Source: Streptomyces sp. NBC_00576 (GTDB lineage: Bacteria; Actinomycetota; Actinomycetes; Streptomycetales; Streptomycetaceae). From it: a stretch of DNA of 64,000 nucleotides. The stretch's first letter is position 1. Each line of letters starts with the position of its first letter. The stretch lies in assembly GCF_036345175.1 (NCBI RefSeq), contig NZ_CP107780.1, forward strand, positions 10,664,001 through 10,728,000, given 5' to 3'. This document shows, piece by piece, positions 53,159 to 60,904 of the stretch. The position numbers and the translations under genes were made by a program. The notes below the pieces were generated by a model that saw nothing but the letters and a program-made list of their open reading frames with translations, was not told where the DNA came from and ran no database searches.

Positions 53159-53420
53159 ATGCTGATCGGCAGGAAGTTCCACGTCTCCTGCAGCGTTTCA
53201 GGGGCGATGAGGCTGATGCACCGGCTCGGCTTCAGCCCGCAGGTCGCTGCGCGGCGAGTCGCTGAGCGCGACGAGTAGGCCGTCACCGTGTGGATGGAGG
53301 CGACCTGGACCGAGGTAGAAGAGCCCGGGCGGCCTGCGGGGGCTGTATCTGTTTCGAGGGCGAGGCAGGCTTCACCTCCCATGCGCAGAGGCTCCGCGCT
53401 CATCGACGCATGGCCGTGCG
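53159..53420 (+). pseudogene. IS630-family transposase fragment
   Basis: The frame from ATG 53159 reads FHVSCSVSGAMRLMHRLGFS, PQVAARRVAERDE, a stop, then AVTVWMEATWTEVEEPGRPA in the same frame. In another frame CICFEGEAGFTSHAQR is the first catalytic block (FEDEAG-type). This is the winged helix plus start of the DDE domain of IS630 transposases. The stop, the frameshift and the missing C-terminus make it inactive. It follows the Ku stub directly. Confidence 0.65.
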
Positions 53421-53427
53421 CACTCAC

Positions 53428-54177
53428 CTACGCCGGCTCGGTGAACTGGTCGAACACCATCACGGCGGACCGGGTGGCGAGGGACCAGTCGTCCTGTCCT
53501 TCCGGGTCCTCCAGGTTGGGGTGTCCGGCGATCCAGCGCATGTGGAAGCCGTCGAGCAGGGCGGCGATGGTGGTGGCGAGGTGTTCGACCTTGTAGGGCG
53601 CGCGCATGCGTAGCCCGTAAGCATCCAGCAGCGTCTGGTACGCCTCGCAGGCGACCTCGGTGAACGACTCGGCGTAGTGCCCCAGGGCGTCGCGGACGCG
53701 TGGGTTGGCGGCGCTGGCGTAGAAGCCGAGCAGCACGCGGTAGATCGGATCCACGCGGTGGTTCTCGTGGTTGTCCGTCAGGACGTCGTTGAGAGCCTCC
53801 TGCCAGGTCGTACCGCTGTCGACCGCCTCCTTGAAACGGCGGATGCTCTCCGGCAGCCCCGGGACCAGTTCGGCCTGTCGGCCGGTGAGGTGGAAGAGGA
53901 GATCTGCCTGGAAGTCGGCCTGCGCGGGCCAGATCTGGTAGATGGATCCGGTCGTGATCGCCGGTGCCGTGTCGTCGCCCAGTCGCTCCCGCATGATGCG
54001 GGTGGCTTCCTCGGTGACCAGCTTGACGCGGATATGGGCAAGGGCTGCGGAGACGGCCGCCTCGCTCGTGTCGGAGGTGCCGGCGCAGACGAGCTTGGTG
54101 GCCGCTTCCAGCATGAGGGAACGGGTCTCTTCGGGTGAGCGCCGAGGGAGCCTGCGTCTCACGGCGTGCTCCGTCAT
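53428..54177 (-). CDS. TetR-family transcriptional regulator
   Basis: The minus-strand start is ATG 54177 next to GGGGAAGGA. The 249-residue product has an N-terminal DNA-binding domain (about 13-85; RSPEETRSLMLEAATKLVCA, TRIMRERLGDD, ITTGSIYQIWPAQADFQADL). The SIYQIWP helix replaces the usual LYxHFxxK. A helical ligand domain follows (about 110-245; YRVLLGFYASAANPRVRDAL, MRWIAGHP). It is divergent from the transport operon, with 274 bases between, and is the likely repressor of it. The ligand would then be the transported compound or its acyl-CoA derivative. Confidence 0.9.
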   Translation of the reverse strand: MTEHAVRRRLPRRSPEETRSLMLEAATKLVCAGTSDTSEAAVSAALAHIRVKLVTEEATRIMRERLGDDTAPAITTGSIYQIWPAQADFQADLLFHLTGRQAELVPGLPESIRRFKEAVDSGTTWQEALNDVLTDNHENHRVDPIYRVLLGFYASAANPRVRDALGHYAESFTEVACEAYQTLLDAYGLRMRAPYKVEHLATTIAALLDGFHMRWIAGHPNLEDPEGQDDWSLATRSAVMVFDQFTEPA

Positions 54178-54451
54178 GTCCTTCCCCTCCCATTGCGTGA
54201 TCGTTAATTCGGTGTGAACCGGGGCGTTGACAGGGCGCCAGCGTACACCTAGATTCCCGATCCGTAAGAAAGTTACGAAACTCGGAAGTCGCCAATCACC
54301 TGGCCTTTCGAAGTTCCTCGGGCTGGTCCGAGGCACCGGTCACCCCGGTGCGCCCGCCTGCCTTCTGCTGCCTTCCTCTGCCTTCCGTGCTCTCCCCGCA
54401 TGCCGTGCCGGGCACCGCCGCCCTGCCGTTTCCGATCCTGGAGGATCCCGC

Positions 54452-55765
54452 ATGCCCGTAACCTCACGCCCCCTGAGACTCGGCCTCGTCTCCGCTGCCA
54501 TGGCGCCCCTGCTGGGCGTCGCCGCATGCGGCGGATCGGGCACCAACGCCCCCGCATCGACCGGCGCCTCCGGGGGTGGCTCCTCCGCAAAGGCGGAGTC
54601 CCGCCAGGCGAGTGACGTCGTGACCGACTACCTCGCCTACGTCGGCGGAAAGGCGGGCAAGGCCGACGCCGGCCTCGAACCGGTCACCCTGGGCTGGGTG
54701 AACGTCGAGGGCGGCCCCGGTGGCAACCCCGAAGCCACCCAGGGTGCCCGTGCCGCCGTGAAGTACGTCAACGACAGGCTGGGCGGTATCGGCGGGCACC
54801 CGCTGAAGCTGAACGTCTGCACGGTGGTGTCCGCCGAGGAGGAGGGACAAAAGTGCGGCCAGCAACTGCTCGGCGACAAGGAAGTCTCCGCCATCGGTGC
54901 GGGCAACCTCTACCTCGGCGATGCCTCCTTCAACTCCGTGATCGCGGGGAAGAAGCCCGTGCTGGTCGGAGTGGCGACGGGCCCGACCATGCCCACCGCG
55001 AAGAACACCTTCAGCACGTTCGGCGACCTGCCGCACATCTTCGGTACCTGGGGCACGTACGCCCGTGACGTACTGAAGGCGAAGACCGCAGCGGTGATCC
55101 ACACGAACACGCCCGGCGACAAGATCGCCTCCGGGGCAGCGGTGAAGGGCCTGGAAGCGGCCGGCCTGAAGGTGAAGTCCGTCGGATTCGACGCGCAGTC
55201 CACCGACCTGATCGGCCCGGTCACCGCAGCCGGGGCGAACACCTCGGATGTCGTGGTGCCCATCTCCATCGGTGGCGGATGCGTCGGGATCGCCAAGGCA
55301 CTGAAGCAGCTCAATGTCACCAAGCCGGTGGTCTCCACGCCGCTGTGCATGTCCCCCGATGTCGCCCAGGGGCTCGGAGGGGACCTGCCCACCTGGACGT
55401 ACGGCGTCGCCCAGACGCTGCCGATGGACTCCTCGGCCGCCGACTCCAAGGCGTTCCTGAAGGCCTCGGCGCAGGCGGGGCTGGGCAAGGACGACCAGTC
55501 CAAGGTGTTCGCGCCGCTGGGCTGGAGCACGGTCCTGACGTACGCGAAGGTGCTCAACGCCATCGGCCCGGACAAGATCACTCCCGCGTCGGTGACCGAG
55601 CAGCTCAAGAAGTTCCCCGGGCCGGTCATCATGGGCGCCGCCGAGGTCAAGTGCGGCAAGTACCCGGACGCCCCCGCTGTCTGCAACGACCAGGCGAGGT
55701 TCTACCAGTACGAAGGCAAGGGCCAGTTCAAGCCCCTGACCGACTGGATCCGCCCGCCCCAGTGA
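54452..55765 (+). CDS. Branched-chain amino acid-type ABC transporter, solute-binding lipoprotein
   Basis: ATG 54452 follows GGAGG. The 437-residue product has a lipoprotein signal with lipobox LLGVAAC (cysteine near residue 29), a Gly/Ser linker, then a Peripla_BP_6 domain (about 70-425; VTLGWVNVEGGPGGNPEATQ, AVKYVNDRLGGIGGHPLKLN, FGDLPHIFGTWGTYARDVLK, LGWSTVLTYAKVLNAIGPDK). Members bind branched-chain amino acids, amides, urea or aromatic and aliphatic acids. The downstream lipase suggests an acyl or ester-derived ligand. First gene of the operon; a 12-bp hairpin separates it from the permease. Confidence 0.92.
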   Translation: MPVTSRPLRLGLVSAAMAPLLGVAACGGSGTNAPASTGASGGGSSAKAESRQASDVVTDYLAYVGGKAGKADAGLEPVTLGWVNVEGGPGGNPEATQGARAAVKYVNDRLGGIGGHPLKLNVCTVVSAEEEGQKCGQQLLGDKEVSAIGAGNLYLGDASFNSVIAGKKPVLVGVATGPTMPTAKNTFSTFGDLPHIFGTWGTYARDVLKAKTAAVIHTNTPGDKIASGAAVKGLEAAGLKVKSVGFDAQSTDLIGPVTAAGANTSDVVVPISIGGGCVGIAKALKQLNVTKPVVSTPLCMSPDVAQGLGGDLPTWTYGVAQTLPMDSSAADSKAFLKASAQAGLGKDDQSKVFAPLGWSTVLTYAKVLNAIGPDKITPASVTEQLKKFPGPVIMGAAEVKCGKYPDAPAVCNDQARFYQYEGKGQFKPLTDWIRPPQ

Positions 55766-55782
55766 GCCCCGCCCGCCCCCGC

Positions 55783-55827
55783 CGCTGCTGAGGCCGCACG
55801 CCCTCGCAGGAAGCAGCCTCAGCAGCG
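55783..55827 (+). terminator. Intercistronic hairpin between binding-protein and permease genes
   Basis: CGCTGCTGAGGC (55783-55794) and GCCTCAGCAGCG (55816-55827) form a perfect 12-bp stem with a 21-base loop, 18 bases after the binding-protein stop. It probably acts as a partial terminator or mRNA stabiliser, giving more binding protein than permease, as in many ABC operons. Confidence 0.65.
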
Positions 55828-55859
55828 CTGACTCGCGGACTCATGACAGGAGTCATGCA

Positions 55860-57887
55860 TTGGAACAGATACTGCTCTTCGCCGTGCTCGGCCTCGGCCA
55901 GGGAGCACTGATCGCCGGCATCGCGCTCGGCGTCGTGATCACCTACCGGGGCTCGGGCATCATCAACCTGTCCACCGGCGCGGTCGCCATGGCCTCGGCC
56001 TATGCCTTCTGGGCCCTGACCACCGGCTTCTTCGGATTCACGCTGCCCGTCGGGCCCGCTCTCGTCGGGGCCCTCGCGGTCGCACTCGCCGTCGGAGTAC
56101 TCACCGAGGTGGCGGTCTTCAAGCCGCTGCGAACCGTCTCGCCCCTGGCCAAACTCGCGGCCTCCCTCGGCATCCTGCTCACCCTGCAGGCCACCGTGCT
56201 CCTGGTTTTCGGGGTTCAGCCGCAGCAGGCACCGAGCATCCTTCCCGCCGACACCGTCACCATGCTGGGCGTCACCACACCCTCCGACCGCTTCGTCCTG
56301 GCCGGACTGGTCGTCGTGATCGCCCTGGTCCTCGGGGCCCTGTACCGGTGGAGCCGCTTCGGCCTGGCCACCCGCGCGGCCTCGGAGAACGAACAGGCCG
56401 CTCTTCTGGCAGGCCTGTCACCCAACAGCGTCTCGATGGCCAACACGCTCCTGGCCGCCCTGGTCGCCGGGCTGCTCGGTGTCCTGGCCGCGCCCATCGT
56501 CCAGGTCGACTCCATGACCCTCCCCCTGCAGGTGGTCCCGGCCCTGGCCGCCGCCCTCTTCGCCGGGTTCACCTCGCTGTGGATCGCCTGCACCACGGGC
56601 ATCCTCATCGGCGTGCTCCAGTCGATCGTGTACTACCTGTCCACGCAGAGCTGGTTCCCGACCGACAACGGCAACGCCATGCCCGGCCTCCAGCAGCTCC
56701 TCGTCTTCACCCTGATGGTCGTCGCCCTGTACGTACGCGGCGCCGGTCTGCCGCGCCGCGGTGAACTCGTCGAACAGCGGCTGCCCGCGGTGCCCCTGCC
56801 CGAGCGTCTGCTGCGTCCCGCCCTGATATCCGCCGCGGTCGCCGCCGCCGCGCTGATAGTGCTCCCGTTCGACTTCCGCCAGGCACTCACGAACTCGTTG
56901 ATCGGCATGGTCATCGTCCTGTCCTACGTCGTCATCACCGGCTACGTGGGACAGATCTCCGTGATGCAGCTCGCGCTCTCCGGAACCGCGGGATTCGTCC
57001 TCTCCCACCTCTCTGTCCGGTTGGGGATCCCGTTCCCGATCTCCGCCCTCGGCGCGATGGTGCCGGCCACACTGCTCGGAGTGGCCGCGGGCGTCGCCGC
57101 CCTGCGGGTGCGGGGTGTGAGCCTGGCCGTCGTCACCCTGGCCGCGGCCCTGGCCATGGAACAGGCACTGTTCAACAACACCTCGTTCGGCGGAACGGCC
57201 GGAGTGTCCGTACCCCCGCCGCGCCTTTTCGGGATCGACCTCGGGCCGAAAGCGGACTTCCGCGGCCTGGACGGCAACGAACCCAGCCCCATGTTCGGCT
57301 TCCTCGTCCTGGCCGTCACCGTCGCCCTCGGACTGTACGTCGCCCATCTCAGGCGCACCGGACTCGGCCGGCGGATGCTCGCCGTCCGCTCCAACGAGCG
57401 CGCCGCCGCGGCAGCCGGTGTCGACGTGCGGGCCGTGAAGATCGCCGCGTTCGCGATCAGTTCCTTCATCGCCAGCGCCGCCGGCACCCTCTACGGCTAC
57501 AACTTCGGCTCGGTCAGCGCCGCCCGCTTCACCGCGCTGGCCGCCCTCGGCCTGATCGGTTTCGCCTACATCGGCGGCATCACCATGGTGTCCGGAGCCG
57601 TGATCGCGGGGCTGATGTCCACCGAGGCGCTGCTGCCCCACGCGCTGGACAAGTGGTTCGGGATCAAGGGCACATGGGCCCTGCTCTTCGGCGGCGTCTC
57701 CCTGATCGTGACACTGATCGCCAACCCCGACGGCATCGCGGGCGCCGTCCACCGCCGGAGAACGGCGAAGAGGACGAGACGCACGGCGGCCACGACAGGA
57801 CCACCGGCCGACAGCGCAGCCGCCGTCGGCTCCCCACAGATCCACCTCGGCCGTACCACTGCCGACGCCAAGGAGGTCGCATCGTGA
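55860..57887 (+). CDS. ABC transporter permease, fused LivH-LivM
   Basis: The likely start is TTG 55860, with AGGAG eight bases upstream; the nearby ATG is out of frame. The 675-residue product joins two permease halves. LivH is about 1-300 (ILLFAVLGLGQGALIAGIAL, TYRGSGIINLSTGAVAMAS, GLVVVIALVLGALYRWSRFG). LivM is about 310-640 (YVVITGYVGQISVMQLALSG, RRTGLGRRMLAVRSNERAAA, AAGVDVRAVKIAAFAISSFI). Both cytoplasmic ATPase-contact loops (RWSRFGLATRAASEN and RMLAVRSNERAAAAAG) are kept. The charged tail overlaps the next gene in GTGA. Such fusions are known in actinomycetes and form the whole channel. Confidence 0.92.
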   Translation: MEQILLFAVLGLGQGALIAGIALGVVITYRGSGIINLSTGAVAMASAYAFWALTTGFFGFTLPVGPALVGALAVALAVGVLTEVAVFKPLRTVSPLAKLAASLGILLTLQATVLLVFGVQPQQAPSILPADTVTMLGVTTPSDRFVLAGLVVVIALVLGALYRWSRFGLATRAASENEQAALLAGLSPNSVSMANTLLAALVAGLLGVLAAPIVQVDSMTLPLQVVPALAAALFAGFTSLWIACTTGILIGVLQSIVYYLSTQSWFPTDNGNAMPGLQQLLVFTLMVVALYVRGAGLPRRGELVEQRLPAVPLPERLLRPALISAAVAAAALIVLPFDFRQALTNSLIGMVIVLSYVVITGYVGQISVMQLALSGTAGFVLSHLSVRLGIPFPISALGAMVPATLLGVAAGVAALRVRGVSLAVVTLAAALAMEQALFNNTSFGGTAGVSVPPPRLFGIDLGPKADFRGLDGNEPSPMFGFLVLAVTVALGLYVAHLRRTGLGRRMLAVRSNERAAAAAGVDVRAVKIAAFAISSFIASAAGTLYGYNFGSVSAARFTALAALGLIGFAYIGGITMVSGAVIAGLMSTEALLPHALDKWFGIKGTWALLFGGVSLIVTLIANPDGIAGAVHRRRTAKRTRRTAATTGPPADSAAAVGSPQIHLGRTTADAKEVAS

Positions 57888-58699
57888 ACGTGCTCTCTGT
57901 CCAGCAGTTGGGCGTCAGCTACGGCGGCGTCCACGCGCTCAGTGATGTCTCCCTGGAGGTCGGCGAGGGCCAACTCGTGGGGCTCATCGGCCCCAACGGG
58001 GCCGGCAAGACCACCTTCGTGGACGCGGTCACCGGCCTCGTCGCCGCCCGAGGAAGGGTGGAACTGGACGGCAAGGACCTGACCGGACGGCCGCCCCATG
58101 TACGGGCCCGCCGAGGACTCGCCCGCACCTTCCAGAGCAGCGAACTCTTCGAAGACCTCACGGTCGCGGAGAACCTCCAGGTCACGGCGGACCCTTCGAC
58201 GTGGTGGACCGCGCTCGGCGAGACCTTCGGCCGCCGCCCGGCCCCGAACCCCGCTGTCCCGGAGGCCCTCGCGGCTCTGGGACTGGAGGACCTGGCCGAC
58301 GCCTCGGCCAGCGAGCTGTCACAGGGCAGACGCAAACTCGTCGGTGTGGCACGGGCCTTGGCAGCCCGGCCCCGCATCATCTGTCTCGACGAACCCGCCG
58401 CCGGCCTGGACACGACGGAGAGCGCCGAACTCGGACACAGACTGCGCGCGCTCGCTGACGCCGGCACCGCACTGCTCCTCATCGACCACGACATGAGCCT
58501 CGTGATGGGCATCTGCGACCACATCGTCGTCCTGGAGTTCGGCAAGGTGATCGCCTCCGGGACACCGGCCCAGGTCCGAACCGACCCCGCCGTCATCGCC
58601 GCCTACCTCGGGGCTTCCACCGCCCAGCCCGCCACCGCGTCCAACACGTCGAGCGATGGCTCCGCCAAGGCCCTCACCAGCACACCGGAGACACCATGA
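57884..58699 (+). CDS. ABC transporter ATP-binding protein, LivG type
   Basis: The start GTG 57884 overlaps the permease stop (GTGA). The 271-residue product has Walker A IGPNGAGKTT (about 36-45), a Q-loop (LARTFQSSELFEDLTVAENL), a divergent signature ASELSQGRRKLVGVARAL (SQGRR for SGGQ), Walker B RIICLDEPAAGLD and H-loop LLLIDHDMSLVM. The C-terminal IASGTPAQVRTDPAVIAAYL is typical of LivG. It energises transport with the LivF-type partner. The last about 25 residues are a low-complexity Ser/Thr/Ala tail. Confidence 0.93.
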   Translation: MNVLSVQQLGVSYGGVHALSDVSLEVGEGQLVGLIGPNGAGKTTFVDAVTGLVAARGRVELDGKDLTGRPPHVRARRGLARTFQSSELFEDLTVAENLQVTADPSTWWTALGETFGRRPAPNPAVPEALAALGLEDLADASASELSQGRRKLVGVARALAARPRIICLDEPAAGLDTTESAELGHRLRALADAGTALLLIDHDMSLVMGICDHIVVLEFGKVIASGTPAQVRTDPAVIAAYLGASTAQPATASNTSSDGSAKALTSTPETP

Positions 58700-59409
58700 G
58701 TACCCCAGTCCTGGAGGTGGCCGGCCTCACCGCCGGATACGACGGAGCCGCTGTCATCCGCGGGATCGACCTCGAAGTGGGCGCGGGAGAAGTCGTCGCC
58801 CTCCTCGGGGCCAACGGAGCGGGGAAGACCACCACACTCAAGGCCGTCTCCGCGCTGCTGCGCCCTCTCGCCGGCACGATCACCTTCAACGGAACGGACC
58901 TCGGCAGGATTCCGGCAGCGACGCGCGCCCGCCTCGGCATCGCCCACGTCCCGGAAGGACGCGGCATCTTCTCCGGCCTCACGGTGGCGGAACACCTGCG
59001 CCTCTGTCACCGGGGCGAGCGCCTCGACCAGACGGCCGCCGAGCGTTACTTCCCCGCCCTGTCCCGCCTCCAGGACCGCAGGGCAGGACTGCTCTCCGGC
59101 GGCGAGCAGCAGATGCTCGCCATGGGACGAGCCCTGGCCCGCGGCCCCAAGCTGCTCCTGCTCGACGAGCTCAGCCTCGGCCTGGCACCCATCATCGTCG
59201 AGGAGTTGCTGCCCATCGTCAGGCGCTATGCCGACGACACCGGCTGCGGAGTGCTGCTCGTCGAACAGCACGTCGGTCTCGCCCTCGACATCGCCGACCG
59301 CGGCTACGTCCTCTCCCACGGCGAGATCACCACGCACGCCACGGCCCGGGAACTCCGGGCCGACCAGTCCCGGATCATCGCCGGCTACCTCGGAGAGCAG
59401 CCCGCCTGA
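58696..59409 (+). CDS. ABC transporter ATP-binding protein, LivF type
   Basis: The start ATG 58696 overlaps the LivG stop (ATGA). The 237-residue product has Walker A LLGANGAGKTTTL (about 36-48), LGIAHVPEGRGIFSGLTVAE (the family-typical HVPEGRGIF), signature LLSGGEQQMLAMGRAL, Walker B KLLLLDELSLGLAP and H-loop VLLVEQHVGLAL. All ATPase motifs are intact. It pairs with LivG below the fused permease. Confidence 0.94.
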   Translation: MSTPVLEVAGLTAGYDGAAVIRGIDLEVGAGEVVALLGANGAGKTTTLKAVSALLRPLAGTITFNGTDLGRIPAATRARLGIAHVPEGRGIFSGLTVAEHLRLCHRGERLDQTAAERYFPALSRLQDRRAGLLSGGEQQMLAMGRALARGPKLLLLDELSLGLAPIIVEELLPIVRRYADDTGCGVLLVEQHVGLALDIADRGYVLSHGEITTHATARELRADQSRIIAGYLGEQPA

Positions 59410-59543
59410 CCCGGTCGGCGGCCCCAACCGCCGTACACCACAACCACCGTGAGCCTGAACCGCTCGGGCCGGCCCACCCCCTACCAACTCGGCCGGACGC
59501 TCAGGCCTGCCCGCGTACCCAGGACAACAAGACAAGGAGTCCG

Positions 59544-60398
59544 ATGTTCACCTTCGACAGCGAAGACGGCGTCCAGATACACGTGCACGAATGGAAGACG
59601 GACACTCCACCGCGAGCCGTCGTCCAGATCGCCCACGGCATGGGAGAGCACGCCGGCCGTTACGCCCCACTCGCGGCAGCACTGACCGGTCAGGGCTACG
59701 CCGTCTATGCCAACGATCACCGCGGACACGGGCTGAGCAGGCACGCCGAGCCCGGTCATCTCGGGGACGACGGCTGGAACCGACTCGTCGGTGACATGGT
59801 CGCCCTGTCGGAAACCATCCGCGAGCGGCACCCCGGCCTGCCCCTGGTGCTGCTCGGACACAGCCTCGGCTCCTTCGCCTCACAGCAGTACGCCCTGGAC
59901 CACGCCCACCTGATCGACGCCCTCGCCCTCGCCGGTACCACCGCGGTAGACGTCATGCTCGCGGCACAGGCCCAAGAGGCCGCGAAAGGAGGAGACCCGA
60001 TGCTCGCGCTCAACCAGGCGTTCCAGCCCAGCCGCACACCGTTCGACTGGCTCAGCCGGGACGAACCGGCCGTCGACACCTACCTCGCCGACCCCATGTG
60101 CGGCTTCAGCCTCGACGCCCAGGGCATGGCCGACATAACCATCGCCTCGGCGTCACTTGCCCAGCCCAAGGGCATCCCGGAGGATCTGCCCATCTGCGTC
60201 CTGGTCGGGGATCACGACCCGCTGAACGCCGAGCTCTCACTCAGCAACCTGCTTGTCGAACGCTACAGCGAGGCCGGCCTCATCGACCTGGCCTATCTCA
60301 TTTATCCCGCAGCCCGCCACGAGCTGTTCCACGAGACCAACAAACAGGAGATCGTCAGCGACCTGCTGGCCTGGCTGAACCGCGTCCTCGCCCGCTGA
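59544..60398 (+). CDS. Monoglyceride lipase-like alpha/beta hydrolase
   Basis: ATG 59544 follows AAGGAG. The 284-residue product has oxyanion segment VQIAHGMGEHAGRYAPLAAA, YANDHRGHGLS, nucleophile elbow VLLGHSLGSFASQQYA (serine near 115), acid LVGDHDPLN (near 225) and histidine YPAARHELFHE (near 257). This is the Hydrolase_4 layout of monoacylglycerol and lysophospholipid lipases. It has no signal peptide, so acts in the cytoplasm. It is 134 bases after LivF in the same direction, so it may process the imported compound. Confidence 0.9.
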   Translation: MFTFDSEDGVQIHVHEWKTDTPPRAVVQIAHGMGEHAGRYAPLAAALTGQGYAVYANDHRGHGLSRHAEPGHLGDDGWNRLVGDMVALSETIRERHPGLPLVLLGHSLGSFASQQYALDHAHLIDALALAGTTAVDVMLAAQAQEAAKGGDPMLALNQAFQPSRTPFDWLSRDEPAVDTYLADPMCGFSLDAQGMADITIASASLAQPKGIPEDLPICVLVGDHDPLNAELSLSNLLVERYSEAGLIDLAYLIYPAARHELFHETNKQEIVSDLLAWLNRVLAR

Positions 60399-60569
60399 CC
60401 CCGGCTCTGGAGACAGCGTCCCCAGGACCGCAAACGGCTTAGTTGGGCCAACCGGCGCCCCGACTACACCGGCAAGCCCGTCGACCAGAAGCGTGCCGAA
60501 GCCCTGGAGCGGCCCGTCTTCGGCTCGCTCCTGACGGCCGTGGACGCAAAGACCGGCAAGGAGAATGCT
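60399..60569. other. Short debris after the lipase gene
   Basis: The plus strand reads RRPDYTGKPVDQKRAEALER and VFGSLLTAVDAKTGKENASP, coding-like but without a start or known family. It abuts the integrase fragment. Confidence 0.3.
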
Positions 60570-60880
60570 TCACCGGGGCAGCAGGGGTGACGTGCCGCCC
60601 CTGCCGGCGATGCCGCGGAACGCCGGGATACCGAGGTCCGTGGCGGTGTGGCGGCTGACCTGCTCGGCATCGACCTGGCGGAGCTTCTCCTCGGCGCCAG
60701 CCAGGCTGACCTGGAGACCTTCGATCTCGCCGAGCCGGCCTTCCGTCTCGGCTTCGGCGATTCGGGCGATCAAGTTGTCGCGGATCTCGGCAAGCCGTGC
60801 CCGTTGGGCTGGGTCGGGGCGGAGGAGGGAGCAGCGGACGCAGGCTTCTCTGAACCAGCGCACGGCTCAGCAGCAGGCCC
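60570..60880 (-). pseudogene. Tyrosine-type site-specific integrase, C-terminal tail
   Basis: The minus strand reads ACVRCSLLRPDPAQRARLAE, then IRDNLIARIAEAETEGRLGE and LQVSLAGAEEKLRQVDAE. This Cys-containing, coiled-coil tail is characteristic of a class of streptomycete integrase/recombinase proteins (CIRCxxLRxDPxQRxRLxEI). The catalytic R-H-R-Y part is absent, as its place is taken by the metalloprotease gene. It marks the border of a former mobile element. Confidence 0.6.
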
Positions 60881-60904
60881 AGCGGTAGGAAGACGGCGTA
60901 CCCC

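Noticed and set aside
56418..57845. 475-codon minus-strand frame
   Set aside because: Antisense shadow of the fused permease; Gly/Glu/Asp-rich with no membrane segments or motifs.
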